From NCBI RefSeq assembly GCF_014644295.1, contig NZ_BMKK01000002.1, forward strand, positions 558,001 to 622,000: DNA of 64,000 bases. Direction: 5' to 3'. The position numbers were made by a program, and so were the translations under genes. Of the stretch, positions 25,571 to 34,468 are shown in pieces. The stretch is from Emticicia aquatilis (GTDB lineage Bacteria; Bacteroidota; Bacteroidia; Cytophagales; Spirosomataceae). The notes beneath the pieces were generated by a model. It was given only the letters and a program-made list of their open reading frames with translations. It was not told the DNA's origin and did no database searches. The first letter of the stretch is position 1. Each line of letters starts with the position of its first letter.

Positions 25571-26302
25571 ATGAAAAGATTACTCTCTATTTCCTTATTA
25601 ATCAGTATTTTGACGCTTCAAAGTTGTGCTGGACAGAAGATTAATCTCGGAAAAGTTTTAGATGGTGTTTTAAGCCAGACACAAGGCGGCGGAGCATTGA
25701 CCAACGATGATGTGGTAATGGGTCTTAAAGAAGCCTTGAAAGTAGGTATCAATAAAGGAGCAGATAGTGCTTCAAAAACAAATGGATTTTATTTGAATCC
25801 TAAAATTAAGATTCCTTTTCCTCCAGAAGTTCAGCGTGTAGAAACCGCACTTCGTAAAATTGGTTTAGGAAACGAGGTTGATAAGTTTGTATTATCGCTT
25901 AATCGAGGGGCAGAAGAAGCAGCAAAAGAGGCCAAACCAATCTTTATTAATGCGATTCTAAGTATGTCTTTTTCGGATGCTTGGGGAATTTTACGTGGCG
26001 ATAAAAATGCAGCAACTATGTTTTTGAAACGCACAACTTCTGACGCATTGGTTCAGGCTTTTATGCCAGTTGTTGAAAAAGCACTTCAAAAAACGCAAGC
26101 AACCAGATATTATACAGATTTGGCTACAACCTACAATGCTTTGCCATTTACTCAAAAAGTAAATCCTGACTTGAAAGGTTATGCAACTCAAAAAGCTATT
26201 GATGGCTTATTTATTTTAGTTGAACAAGAAGAAGCCAGAATTAGAGAAAATCCATTAGCCCGAACTACCGAAATTTTGAAAAGAGTTTTTGGTGCGTCTT
26301 GA
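25571..26302 (+). CDS. DUF4197 lipoprotein
   Basis: A 243-aa protein with a lipoprotein signal peptide: a hydrophobic stretch then LQSC with the lipid Cys at residue 19. The mature part matches DUF4197 (KEALKVGINKGADSASKTNGF, split near residue 57, and later AFMPVVEKALQKTQATRYY). The family is mainly alpha-helical and found in the envelope of many proteobacteria and Bacteroidota. Function is unknown. It is flanked by cinA on the other strand and a strong terminator downstream. Confidence 0.85.
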   Translation: MKRLLSISLLISILTLQSCAGQKINLGKVLDGVLSQTQGGGALTNDDVVMGLKEALKVGINKGADSASKTNGFYLNPKIKIPFPPEVQRVETALRKIGLGNEVDKFVLSLNRGAEEAAKEAKPIFINAILSMSFSDAWGILRGDKNAATMFLKRTTSDALVQAFMPVVEKALQKTQATRYYTDLATTYNALPFTQKVNPDLKGYATQKAIDGLFILVEQEEARIRENPLARTTEILKRVFGAS

Positions 26303-26315
26303 TAAATTATTACCT

Positions 26316-26352
26316 AAAAAAGCCATGAAAGTCAGACTTTCATGGCTTTTTT
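26316..26352. terminator. Bidirectional terminator between the DUF4197 gene and rhaT
   Basis: AAAAAAGCCATGAAAG pairs with CTTTCATGGCTTTTTT around a short loop. It lies between convergent genes and has A/T runs on both sides. Confidence 0.92.
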
Positions 26353-26390
26353 GTTATCTCACATTTTTGCTTATCTAAACAAAAAATTAA

Positions 26391-27461
26391 TTACTTCAAC
26401 GAATTACCATAACCAACAATCAGAACAGAAAGTATAATGGTTAGAATTCCGATAACGATTGTTCGGAGTGTTTGCTTCGATACTCCCTTCCATTCCTTCA
26501 GAACTAATCCCCATGAGTTGGCAACTAAAATAATGAATGCCATGTGCAAAATCCATGAACTTGGGCCATTTCCGAGCTTGCTTTCTCCCATACCGTAGAA
26601 AAAGAATTGTAAAAACCACGTTGTTCCTGCAATTGCCGAGAAAATATAATTTTTTAATAGTGGCGTTTTTGAGTTGGTATAATCACCAAAAGTTTTGTTG
26701 GTGAAATTAAGGTACATACACCAAATAAAATTAGTAGTAAGTCCACCCCAAAGAATTACAACATACACTACGTTATTTCTAAATAAAAATTCTCCTTGAC
26801 CTGGATTTTGAGCCACCCAAATTTCATTGGCTACTTTCGACATACTCGAACCAGCTTCAATACCAAAACTGAAACAAGCACTCAAAACCCCAGAGATAAC
26901 AGCAACAATTAAACCTTTTGTTATCTGAAATTCATCATTTGCTTTTTCTGCACCGTCAAGGTCTTTGTCTTTCATTCCACCCGCTTTTCCACAGATAACA
27001 ATGCCAACAACACAAACGAGAAGCCCCAAAAGAACCATCTGCCCCCAATTGGTGGTCATGAGGTCGGTAATGGTATCTTTTCCAGCGGTTGGCACAAAAT
27101 CATAATAAACCGAAGGAATAATTGAGCCAAAAACCGAACACAAACCAAGTATAATTGAACTTCCCAATGAAACACCAAGATAACGAACACCAAGACCGTA
27201 GGTTAGCCCACCTATTCCCCAAAGTAAACCCATCAGATAAGTCCAGAAAATGGTATTTCCAGCTTCACCCGAAATAATACTGCCGAAATTCGGAATAGTT
27301 AGATAAGCAGCCAACGGCGGAACAATTAGCCACGAACATAGTCCCCCAACTATCCAGTAGCTTTCCCAAGCCCAGCCTTTAACTTTTTTATATGGAATGT
27401 AGAAACTCCCTGATGCGAAACCGCCCAAGAAGTGAAAAATAATACCTAAGATTGCAGTCAT
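26391..27461 (-). CDS. rhaT: L-rhamnose/proton symporter RhaT family
   Basis: A 356-aa transporter with about ten membrane helices in the RhaT (drug/metabolite transporter superfamily) pattern: an N-terminal GIIFHFLGGFASGSFYIPY, then WESYWIVGG and WTYLMGLLWGIGGLTYGLG. It imports L-rhamnose with protons. No rhamnose isomerase or kinase gene lies next to it, so the substrate is inferred from family. A -7 element is seen at 27524-27531. Fucosidase and other glycan genes occur farther on in the window. Confidence 0.88.
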   Translation of the reverse strand: MTAILGIIFHFLGGFASGSFYIPYKKVKGWAWESYWIVGGLCSWLIVPPLAAYLTIPNFGSIISGEAGNTIFWTYLMGLLWGIGGLTYGLGVRYLGVSLGSSIILGLCSVFGSIIPSVYYDFVPTAGKDTITDLMTTNWGQMVLLGLLVCVVGIVICGKAGGMKDKDLDGAEKANDEFQITKGLIVAVISGVLSACFSFGIEAGSSMSKVANEIWVAQNPGQGEFLFRNNVVYVVILWGGLTTNFIWCMYLNFTNKTFGDYTNSKTPLLKNYIFSAIAGTTWFLQFFFYGMGESKLGNGPSSWILHMAFIILVANSWGLVLKEWKGVSKQTLRTIVIGILTIILSVLIVGYGNSLK

Positions 27462-27523
27462 TTTTGTTTAATAGGGTTAGTTTTTTGTAGTTTTTAAATA
27501 GGGCGGCTTCCGCAATTATTTTT

Positions 27524-27531
27524 CAAAAATA
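27524..27531 (-). promoter_or_regulatory. -7 element upstream of rhaT
   Basis: It reads TATTTTTG on the - strand, 62 bp before the rhaT ATG. There is no clear -33 box. Confidence 0.4.
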
Positions 27532-27695
27532 ATATTGGGCGACTAAAAATACTATCCTGTACTCTCATGCGAAAGATAATTTGTGTTTTTTTATAAAATA
27601 AGTTCAGAGTAAATTAGATTTCTGTGGTTGCAAGTATGACATCAACAAATATAATATCTGTATTTAACTGATAATAAGGATTTTATACAAGTGTA

Positions 27696-27722
27696 AACTG
27701 CCGACTGTTGACCATAGACTAC
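27696..27722. repeat. Degenerate tandem heptamer (GTCnAnn type)
   Basis: On the - strand it reads GTCTATG, GTCAACA, GTCGGCA, with 7-bp periodicity. Confidence 0.55.
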
Positions 27723-27782
27723 TTATTTTGAACTTTATCTCGCAAAAACCTATTATTTACTGAAACAGTTATAGAATCAAAT

Positions 27783-28130
27783 ATGAAAAAATCAGAAATT
27801 AATTTTACTGTAGAATTAGATGAAACTCGTATTCCAGAAAGAATTTTTTGGGATGCTACCGAAAACCCAAATGAAGGAATCAATGAAACTAAAGCGATTG
27901 CCATTGGAGTTTGGGACCATTATCACCGTGGTTTATTAGGAATCAATCTTTGGACAAAAGATATGCCCGTTGATGAAATGAAGCATTTTGCAGTTGATAT
28001 TGTTGGAAATGTAGCACAATTAGTTGCCGATGCAACTGGAGATAAAAAACTAATCGAAATTTTAGAAAGCACTTGTCGCAGCATGAAGCGTCATATTGAC
28101 GAAGAAGCGAAGAAAGAAGCTCAAGCATAA
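27783..28130 (+). CDS. gldC: Gliding motility protein GldC
   Basis: A 115-aa cytosolic protein matching GldC: SEINFTVELDETRIPERIFW at the N-terminus, then AIGVWDHYHRGLLGINLWTKDMPVDEMK. In Flavobacterium johnsoniae GldC enhances gliding but is not strictly essential. Its presence, with the T9SS-tagged protease elsewhere in the window, supports a gliding Bacteroidota host. It is a single-gene unit closed by a strong terminator at 28134-28170. Confidence 0.93.
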   Translation: MKKSEINFTVELDETRIPERIFWDATENPNEGINETKAIAIGVWDHYHRGLLGINLWTKDMPVDEMKHFAVDIVGNVAQLVADATGDKKLIEILESTCRSMKRHIDEEAKKEAQA

Positions 28131-28133
28131 AAC

Positions 28134-28170
28134 AAAAACGGCTGAATCCTGAGTATTCAGCCGTTTTTTT
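28134..28170. terminator. Bidirectional terminator between gldC and the desaturase
   Basis: AAAAACGGCTGAAT pairs with ATTCAGCCGTTTTT (28155-28168), and a T-run follows. It lies between convergent genes. Confidence 0.92.
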
Positions 28171-28187
28171 ATGTTTCTGACATCAAC

Positions 28188-28931
28188 TTACGCTTTTTTC
28201 GGAGTAATGATTTTTGTCCAAGTCAATAATTTAATCAACGGATAAGTTGGGTCGAACTCATACCATTTCTTAGCAAAATTGATTGACATCGGATGTTTGT
28301 GGTGATTGTTCTGAAACAATTCGCCCATCATCAAAACATCAAAAATCAACGAGTTCTTTGACTCATCATGGTTGTCAAAATTTTGATAACCATATTTATG
28401 TCCACTCCAGTTTACGATAGCTCCGTGAATTGGCCCCATCAAAAAGTGGATTGGTAAAAGGAAGAAAAATCCCCAGTGAATATCAAAATAGAAAAAGCCA
28501 ATTACATAAAAAGCAATATAGGCAAATCCCCAAGCCAAACGTGAAACCCAATTATCTCCGATTTTATCAATCAGATTCCATTCGGGTAAATCTTTCTCAA
28601 AACGCTCTTCAATTTTGAATTTGTAGTTCAAAACTGCATTATAAATATCTTTGGTTTTCCACATCATCGTAAACAAATTTTCGGTGTGATGCGGCGAGTG
28701 AGGGTCTTTTTCAGTATCACTATATGCGTGGTGCATACGGTGTAAAACAGCATACGAACGTGGATTCAGATAAGACGAACCCTGTGTAATGTAAGTAAAA
28801 AAATAAAAGAATCGCTCCCAAAATTTGTTCATAGTAAACATTTTGTGAGCAGAATAACGGTGCAAGAAAAATGTTTGACTGAAAAGCGACAAATACCAAT
28901 GAGCAAAGAAAAACGAAAGTGCAGCAACCAT
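28188..28931 (-). CDS. Acyl-CoA / fatty acid desaturase
   Basis: A 247-aa integral-membrane di-iron desaturase of the delta-9 stearoyl-CoA type. The three His boxes are HRYSAH (residues 24-29), HRMHH and QNNHHKH near the C-terminus, with hydrophobic segments between. It introduces a double bond into acyl chains to tune membrane fluidity. The frame runs up to a TTG at 28970, but an exact -7 element (TATATTTG, 28968-28975) overlaps it, so ATG 28931 is the likely start. Confidence 0.88.
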   Translation of the reverse strand: MVAALSFFFAHWYLSLFSQTFFLHRYSAHKMFTMNKFWERFFYFFTYITQGSSYLNPRSYAVLHRMHHAYSDTEKDPHSPHHTENLFTMMWKTKDIYNAVLNYKFKIEERFEKDLPEWNLIDKIGDNWVSRLAWGFAYIAFYVIGFFYFDIHWGFFFLLPIHFLMGPIHGAIVNWSGHKYGYQNFDNHDESKNSLIFDVLMMGELFQNNHHKHPMSINFAKKWYEFDPTYPLIKLLTWTKIITPKKA

Positions 28932-28967
28932 GCTTAGAAAATAGAAGTTTTGTTGTTTTTGAAAATA

Positions 28968-28975
28968 CAAATATA
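28968..28975 (-). promoter_or_regulatory. -7 element of the desaturase gene
   Basis: It reads TATATTTG on the - strand, an exact TAnnTTTG, 37 bp before ATG 28931. Confidence 0.5.
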
Positions 28976-29075
28976 CAAGTCTAACACAAAAGAAGTATGG
29001 AAAGTTGGTTACGTATATGGGTCAAACATAAAGTTCTTCAAAATATCCAAAAAATATTCTCAAAATTATCCAATT

Positions 29076-29735
29076 TTAGTAACTTGTAAAGGCATATTGC
29101 ACCAAATTAGCACCCATTTGCAATGCTTTCGTACGAAGCTCTTCGGGGTCATTATAGACACTTCTATCTTCCCAGCCGTTTCCTAAATCACATTCATAAC
29201 TAAAATAACAAACTAAACGCCCTTGCCAGATGAGTCCGAATCCTTGTGGAGCATTGCCGTCATGCTCATGCACTTTGGGCAAACCAGTAGCAAATTTATA
29301 TTTCTGCTGATAAACTGGGTGAGAAAATGGCAGCTCAACAAATTCTAATTCTGGAAAAACTTTTTTCATCTCACGACGAATAAATTTATTCAAACCATAA
29401 TTATCATCAATATGAAGAAAGCCGCCAGAAATTAAATATCTACGAAGGTTTTGAACCTCGCCATCATTGAAAACTACGTTTCCGTGACCAGTCATGTGAA
29501 TAAATGGGTATTGGAAAATATCGGTGCTACCGACCTCAATAATATCTTCTTCGGGGAAGATATTCATTTTAAGATTTTGGTTGCAGAATTTAATCAAATT
29601 TGGTAACGATGTCTTATTGGCATACCAGTCACCACCGCCACCGTATTTCAGTTTACCGATTTTAATTGTCGGCTGTTGTGCAAAAGCAAGGTTTGCAGCA
29701 ATTATACTGAGAAATATTAAAATATTTTTTTTCAT
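29076..29735 (-). CDS. DUF4159 secreted protein
   Basis: A 219-aa protein with a Sec signal (residues 1-19, ending LAFAQ) and a DUF4159 domain: IKIGKLKYGGGGDWYAN, IHMTGHGNVVF, then RRYLISGGFLHIDDNYG, and a C-terminal CYFSYECDLGNGWED. The fold resembles a ThuA/GATase-like flavodoxin domain, but no catalytic function is established. It lies downstream of rsmE on the same strand with a 57-bp gap containing a REP-like palindrome at the rsmE stop. Confidence 0.87.
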   Translation of the reverse strand: MKKNILIFLSIIAANLAFAQQPTIKIGKLKYGGGGDWYANKTSLPNLIKFCNQNLKMNIFPEEDIIEVGSTDIFQYPFIHMTGHGNVVFNDGEVQNLRRYLISGGFLHIDDNYGLNKFIRREMKKVFPELEFVELPFSHPVYQQKYKFATGLPKVHEHDGNAPQGFGLIWQGRLVCYFSYECDLGNGWEDRSVYNDPEELRTKALQMGANLVQYAFTSY

Positions 29736-29773
29736 AAAGTCAATTTATAAAATCTTTACTACCAACTAAAATT

Positions 29774-29798
29774 GACAGATTGAAAACCTGTCTTATAA
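29774..29798 (-). repeat. REP-like palindrome at the rsmE stop codon
   Basis: On the - strand the rsmE stop TAA is followed directly by GACAGGTTTTCAATCTGTC. The palindrome sits at the same offset from the stop codon as the copies at 19543 and 20456, but the tetranucleotide is ATAA rather than GTAG. Confidence 0.65.
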
Positions 29799-30485
29799 AA
29801 ATGTATTCACTACCGTACAAGCCACAACACCTGCGGTCTCAGTACGTAATCTCGAATTTCCGAGTGTAACTACTTGAAAACCAGTTTGTTTTGCCATTGC
29901 AATCTCTTCTTTGGTAAAATCTCCTTCGGGGCCAATCATCATTAAAACTTCCTTTTTATCAGCCACTACATCTTTTAAAGGTTTTGCATCATCAGTTAGA
30001 TGAGCAATAAACATAGCTTCAAAGTTTGCGTTATTAATAAATTTATCAAAATCTGTCAATTCATTGATTTTAGGCAAATAGGCTTTGAGAGATTGTTTCA
30101 TTGCCGAAATTGCTATTTTTTCAAGCCTTTCAGTTTTCTGATTTTTTCGTTCCGAATGTTTGGTTTGAATTAACGTAATTTCGTCGATACCTATTTCAAC
30201 GCATTTTTCAATAAAATATTCGATGCGGTCAGCGTTTTTGGTTGGAGCAATCGCTATATGTAGATAATGGTTACGTTTCTCAAACGCTCGTTCAACCGAC
30301 AAAATCTTGACTTCACATTTTTTTTCATGTGCTTTCACAATTTCGCACTCAAACAAACCTCCCACTCCATCAACAACATGAATTTTATCTTTGATGTTTT
30401 TTCGTAGCACTTTTACACAATGCCTTGAGTCTTCTTCACTTAAAATTGGAGTTTTTTCAATATCAGATTGATAAAAAAGCAGCAT
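29793..30485 (-). CDS. rsmE: 16S rRNA m3U1498 methyltransferase RsmE
   Basis: A 230-aa SPOUT methyltransferase that methylates N3 of U1498 in 16S rRNA. The N-terminal PUA-like domain has DSRHCVKVLRKNIKDKI. The SPOUT domain shows EYFIEKCVEIGIDEITLIQT, MMIGPEGDFTKEEI and the knot LGNSRLRTETAGV near the C-terminus. Length is normal. It begins 2 bp after the stop of the SGNH esterase gene, so the two are co-transcribed. Confidence 0.95.
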   Translation of the reverse strand: MLLFYQSDIEKTPILSEEDSRHCVKVLRKNIKDKIHVVDGVGGLFECEIVKAHEKKCEVKILSVERAFEKRNHYLHIAIAPTKNADRIEYFIEKCVEIGIDEITLIQTKHSERKNQKTERLEKIAISAMKQSLKAYLPKINELTDFDKFINNANFEAMFIAHLTDDAKPLKDVVADKKEVLMMIGPEGDFTKEEIAMAKQTGFQVVTLGNSRLRTETAGVVACTVVNTFL

Positions 30486-30487
30486 CT

Positions 30488-32383
30488 TTAATTATTTTTA
30501 CAACCACCTATTTCAGCCGAAAAGTCGCTACCGAGTTCGGCATCAAAACCATGATTCAAATCTATTGATTTTTTTGCTTCCAAAGATAGTTGTTTTGCAT
30601 TAGTTATCGAAACGATTGTAGTAATTGATATATTCGCTCCGATGTAAGCTACTGCTGGAAGCGTCTTTAAATTAACATTATCAAGGCATTTTAAGGCCAC
30701 TTCTTTTGTATTTGACTTAGTATTTGGTGCATTTTCAGCAAAAACTCTGTAAAAATAAATTTTACCCAGTTCGGCTTGTGTATCATAATAATTACCGCCC
30801 GACACAACACCAATTTCACCAAAGCTATTATTATCAGTCGAACGCTCTACATGATATTTGGTCTGAGCATTGCTATTCCAAGTGAGTTTAACTTGAACAT
30901 CTTCATTAACTTCGGTATTGAGCGTAATTACTGTTGGTGGAGGTAAAATAACTGGTGTTTCGCCACCAATACTTATGTTGTCAAAACTAAAGGCACGCAT
31001 TCCATATTTGTTTTTGAGATGAACCCCGTTATAAAAACTCACCCCAAATTCGCCATAAGCATTAGGCAGATAAGAAACCGTTTTTGCGTTTTCAATATTG
31101 GCAACCGTCAAAAATATTCTATTACCAATGCCTTCTCCGCTTTGTACAACATCATTTCGGCCATCGACATAAATGAAATCTTTCATACTCCACGTTTTAC
31201 CGCTGGCTGATGAGTCTTGCGGATAAATCATTTCCATACCTTCATCAAACTCTAAAACTAATTTCTGATTTTCCCAATATACTTTTTTTATATCAGGCGA
31301 ATAAACTTGTGAAGACTGATTATCATTATATATTTCTCGCCCAACTATTCTTGCAAGTTCATAGGCCGTTTGACTGTAACCTTTCAGGCCATAATGCAAA
31401 CCATCGTATCCGCCAGTTCCAACAGTACTCATAGTTGTGATTTTGGGCATAAGATATTTTGTGCGTCTTTGATAATCACGCAAAAAACCAGCTTTACTGT
31501 TGTTGACTGTGAGAATGTTTGTCTGAATATTGAAGACTTTCTTGAGATTCGGAAAATCAAGGTTTAGGTTATTGTAAAGCTTTTCAAACTCAGCTGGGTA
31601 TTGCTCGGACTCCAATTGAAATGAACCATCGCTTTCGCCATGTCGAAAAATCACATATTTGATTTGGTCTTTCACATCACTGAATATCGTTTGTAAAAGC
31701 AATTTACCATAATGAGTATTTTTATCAGCAGGGTTTTCAGAATTTCGATTGTTTAGTCCTTTTATGTCAGAACCGCCCACCGAACCAACTATTACGCCTA
31801 CAGGATAATTATATTTTCCACAAAGAAATTTCTGAAATTCGAGCGTTCCAGTGCCTGGCCAAGTTGAGGTTTTGTAAGGTAAAACCCATTCACTATCGCC
31901 ATTATCGAAGTTAGCAACCGTAAAAAATCTCATTAAAGGATTTTCGGCGGGTCTGTAAGTGTCAATTCCTCCAGAACCAAGTGCATTTGACTGGCCATAT
32001 ATCAAAAATAAATCGCCAACCGCTACTTGAGTTGATTTCTTAATTTCTCTTGTGTCATCAAGTGTCAGAATGAATGTATAATTAAAATTTCCAGCTTTTA
32101 AGGTTGGTGAAAATGTAAAATCAGCAGAAGCATCCAATGTTTGTTCTGAAAAAACATTTCCATCTTGAAGAATTTTTAAAGAAATTGAAGAATGTCCGTT
32201 TTCGGTGATTTTTCCTTTTACTTGAAAAATAGCTTCATCTTGGTCATTACGTTGTAATACTTGATTATTGGCAGGAAATTTAGACAGATTTACCTGAGAA
32301 AAAACCTCTACACTACTCAGAAAGAGCAGAAATGCCATTAGGATGGAGCAATATTGATTCTTAAATGGGGGCATTACAGACAT
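30488..32383 (-). CDS. Secreted SGNH (sialate O-acetylesterase-like) protein with FN3 and coathanger-like tail
   Basis: A 631-aa exported protein. After a signal peptide (to about 30) comes an Ig-like segment (FPANNQVLQRN), then an SGNH esterase domain with the catalytic Ser in GQSNALG (S132), RHGESDG and the His in DGLHYG. A FN3 domain (VQVKLTWNSNAQTKYHVERS) and a C-terminal repeat domain (LSLEAKKSIDLNHGF, then AEIGGC) follow. The tail resembles the '3-coathanger stack' domains of Cytophagales surface proteins. The N-terminal and C-terminal parts are paralogous to the protein at 59009-61723. Likely role: removing acetyl groups from glycans at the cell surface. It is co-transcribed with rsmE. 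Confidence 0.82.
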   Translation of the reverse strand: MSVMPPFKNQYCSILMAFLLFLSSVEVFSQVNLSKFPANNQVLQRNDQDEAIFQVKGKITENGHSSISLKILQDGNVFSEQTLDASADFTFSPTLKAGNFNYTFILTLDDTREIKKSTQVAVGDLFLIYGQSNALGSGGIDTYRPAENPLMRFFTVANFDNGDSEWVLPYKTSTWPGTGTLEFQKFLCGKYNYPVGVIVGSVGGSDIKGLNNRNSENPADKNTHYGKLLLQTIFSDVKDQIKYVIFRHGESDGSFQLESEQYPAEFEKLYNNLNLDFPNLKKVFNIQTNILTVNNSKAGFLRDYQRRTKYLMPKITTMSTVGTGGYDGLHYGLKGYSQTAYELARIVGREIYNDNQSSQVYSPDIKKVYWENQKLVLEFDEGMEMIYPQDSSASGKTWSMKDFIYVDGRNDVVQSGEGIGNRIFLTVANIENAKTVSYLPNAYGEFGVSFYNGVHLKNKYGMRAFSFDNISIGGETPVILPPPTVITLNTEVNEDVQVKLTWNSNAQTKYHVERSTDNNSFGEIGVVSGGNYYDTQAELGKIYFYRVFAENAPNTKSNTKEVALKCLDNVNLKTLPAVAYIGANISITTIVSITNAKQLSLEAKKSIDLNHGFDAELGSDFSAEIGGCKNN

Positions 32384-32425
32384 TCTATTGTTTTTTGAAT
32401 TAAATAGAAAAATCGTGCCAAAAAC

Positions 32426-32461
32426 AAAAAAGGTACTTTCTTCTGCAAGAAAACACCTTTT
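32426..32461 (-). terminator. Intrinsic terminator of the L,D-transpeptidase gene
   Basis: AAAAAGGT-ac-TTTCTT pairs with AAGAAA-ac-ACCTTTT around CTGC. On the - strand a T-rich run follows. Confidence 0.75.
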
Positions 32462-32475
32462 CGCAAGAGATTTTG

Positions 32476-33222
32476 TTATTTTACTATATATCTACCAGAA
32501 TCTTCAATTACTATTTCGGGCAATTTTTTAGAACTTTCAAAAGCATCAAAACCCGGTTTTAACCACGACCAAAAGGCCAATAAACTGGCATCAGTACCAA
32601 ATTCATTATTGATTGCTTTATAATTTTGCTCATTCATAACGGTTGGAAATATATGAACATTGATTTTCCCACCCGCACTTTTGGCTTTTGCAGCCAATAA
32701 ATATAGTTCTTTGATATTTTCATCACCAATCGGAATACATCCAATCGTCACGCAATGACCATGAATAAAAATATTATCTCCAGGATTAAGCTTATCAGCA
32801 AAGACGAGGTCTGATTTATTCGGATAATTGATTCTGAACGAGAGATAATATTGGCTTTGTGGATTAAACAAATCTACTTCATAAAATCCCTCTGGAATTT
32901 GGCGGTCGCCTGAGCGACGCTTTGGCCCCAAAAAACCAGTTGTAGCACAATAGTCATAGGTTTTGACCAATGTAAATGTTTCGTCAGATTTATTTTTTGC
33001 CCAAACTTCAAGCTTCTGTTCTTTCTTGAAGGCCCTTAGAAATAAATCAAAATTGGTAGTATTAATACTTTTTGAAGCCAATAAATCATTAATGGCTTTC
33101 GATTTTTCTTTATTGGCAGCAAAAACCCTTGGGAATTTAAGTTGCTGCTCGAAAAAATTTGTAGGGGGAGTCATTGACATAAGGATTGATGTCAAAAGAA
33201 TCATCGTAAAGGTTCTTTTCAT
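32476..33222 (-). CDS. L,D-transpeptidase family protein (YkuD/YafK-like)
   Basis: A 248-aa envelope protein with a hydrophobic N-terminus. The YkuD active-site motif HGHCVTIGCIP is complete (H154/H156, catalytic C162), preceded by YYLSFRINYPNKSD. The early RVFAANKEK and YAFK-type domain order suggest the YafK group, which in E. coli cleaves Lpp from peptidoglycan rather than making 3-3 crosslinks. It is a single-gene unit with its own terminator. Confidence 0.88.
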   Translation of the reverse strand: MKRTFTMILLTSILMSMTPPTNFFEQQLKFPRVFAANKEKSKAINDLLASKSINTTNFDLFLRAFKKEQKLEVWAKNKSDETFTLVKTYDYCATTGFLGPKRRSGDRQIPEGFYEVDLFNPQSQYYLSFRINYPNKSDLVFADKLNPGDNIFIHGHCVTIGCIPIGDENIKELYLLAAKAKSAGGKINVHIFPTVMNEQNYKAINNEFGTDASLLAFWSWLKPGFDAFESSKKLPEIVIEDSGRYIVK

Positions 33223-33332
33223 TTTTGTTTTAGGGAGTATAAATTTGCGAACTCCGTAAATTTTGTTCTTTTTTTGAATATTTCACAATTTAGACGCAAA
33301 AATTTACCTAAAATATACAAATTCTCGCAATT

Positions 33333-34223
33333 TTATTTTCCCACCAACCATTTCAAAAATTGTGGCATTGCTTCGCTCCACGTTTTCTGATTATGTTCAC
33401 CGCCAACAATCTCGACGTACTCAATGTCTCTGCCACGCACATAACCTTTTCCTTCTAATTCTTTTATTAAATCGAGTGTATCGTCAATCGAATCAATAAT
33501 CCCATTATTATTTCGGTCATCTTGCTCGTCGTTAGTGCCACATTCCAACCAAAATTTTTGTCCAGCATTATAGTTGCCATTTCTTACCAAAACGTGCATA
33601 ATTCGGTCATTGTGGTCGTCGTAGCCATCTTCATAGGCCTTTTTTCGCCACCAAAAAGAAGCACTAAATGCACCTACTTTTGAGAAAAATTCAGGATTAC
33701 CCCAAACAATGTCCATTGCAGAAAGTCCTCCCAACGAAAAACCACAAAAATAATTATTAGTGTTTGAGGCGGACGCTTTGTAATTTGATATGATGAATGA
33801 AAAAAACTCCGATACTACGAAATTCTTGTAAGCCTCTGCTAAATTTCCACGGTTTTTATAATCAGGCATTGAAGCCGTACCGTATTCTTTCAAACGATTT
33901 TCGTTGGTGTGTAGGCCTACAAAAATCAAAGGTTCGATTTCGGCATGGGCATATAATTTGTTTAGTGTCTGTTCGATTTTGAGGTGTTCAAAGTCTTGAC
34001 CATCATTCATGTACAACACTTTCAAATCAGATAAATTATCATAATTGGGGGGTAAAACTACATCATAAACTACCTCTCTGTTGAGGAATGAAGATTTGAA
34101 TTTTTGATTTTTAATAACTAAAGCCTTTTGCACGTACTTGGATTTTTTTGTGATGAAAGATTTGGCAAAATTAACAATTCCTTTACCTTCAAAAATAAAA
34201 AAATCAAAAATCATTTGTTTCAT
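33333..34223 (-). CDS. Esterase family alpha/beta hydrolase with EF-hand-like loop
   Basis: A 296-aa putative esterase (Fes/PF00756 type) with the nucleophile Ser163 in GFSLGGLS, a strand-turn YMNDGQDFEHLK near 71-82, and the catalytic His in GGEHNQKTW near 277. Between them, residues 236-247 read DRNNNGIIDSID, a textbook calcium-binding EF-hand/dockerin loop. There is no clear signal peptide. It is divergent from the esterase and amidoligase genes starting at 34469 and may belong to the same pathway. Confidence 0.82.
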   Translation of the reverse strand: MKQMIFDFFIFEGKGIVNFAKSFITKKSKYVQKALVIKNQKFKSSFLNREVVYDVVLPPNYDNLSDLKVLYMNDGQDFEHLKIEQTLNKLYAHAEIEPLIFVGLHTNENRLKEYGTASMPDYKNRGNLAEAYKNFVVSEFFSFIISNYKASASNTNNYFCGFSLGGLSAMDIVWGNPEFFSKVGAFSASFWWRKKAYEDGYDDHNDRIMHVLVRNGNYNAGQKFWLECGTNDEQDDRNNNGIIDSIDDTLDLIKELEGKGYVRGRDIEYVEIVGGEHNQKTWSEAMPQFLKWLVGK

Positions 34224-34468
34224 TGCAGAAATTGGACTAATATTTCAAAGAAATTTTAGATTCCGTTAAACGCAAATATTCGATACAGATAATATATCTG
34301 TTGATTCTGAACAAAATAATATTTTACAAAAACACAAAAACACAACAATTTACAGACAATTAAAAATCACAATCCGCTGATTATCAATATTTTATTTGGC
34401 GACTTGATTTTTAAAATTAAAAACAAAATACGAATTTTGCACTTTCATCAAACGTACATCGAAAATTT

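Larger units (their letters stand above)
27462..27782. other. Gene-free region between divergent rhaT and gldC
   Basis: The 321 bp hold no credible ORF. They contain the rhaT -7 candidate at 27524-27531, a degenerate heptamer at 27696-27722, and a TTTG at 27727-27730 followed 20 bp later by the AT-rich TATTATTTAC, a weak gldC promoter candidate. Confidence 0.6.
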
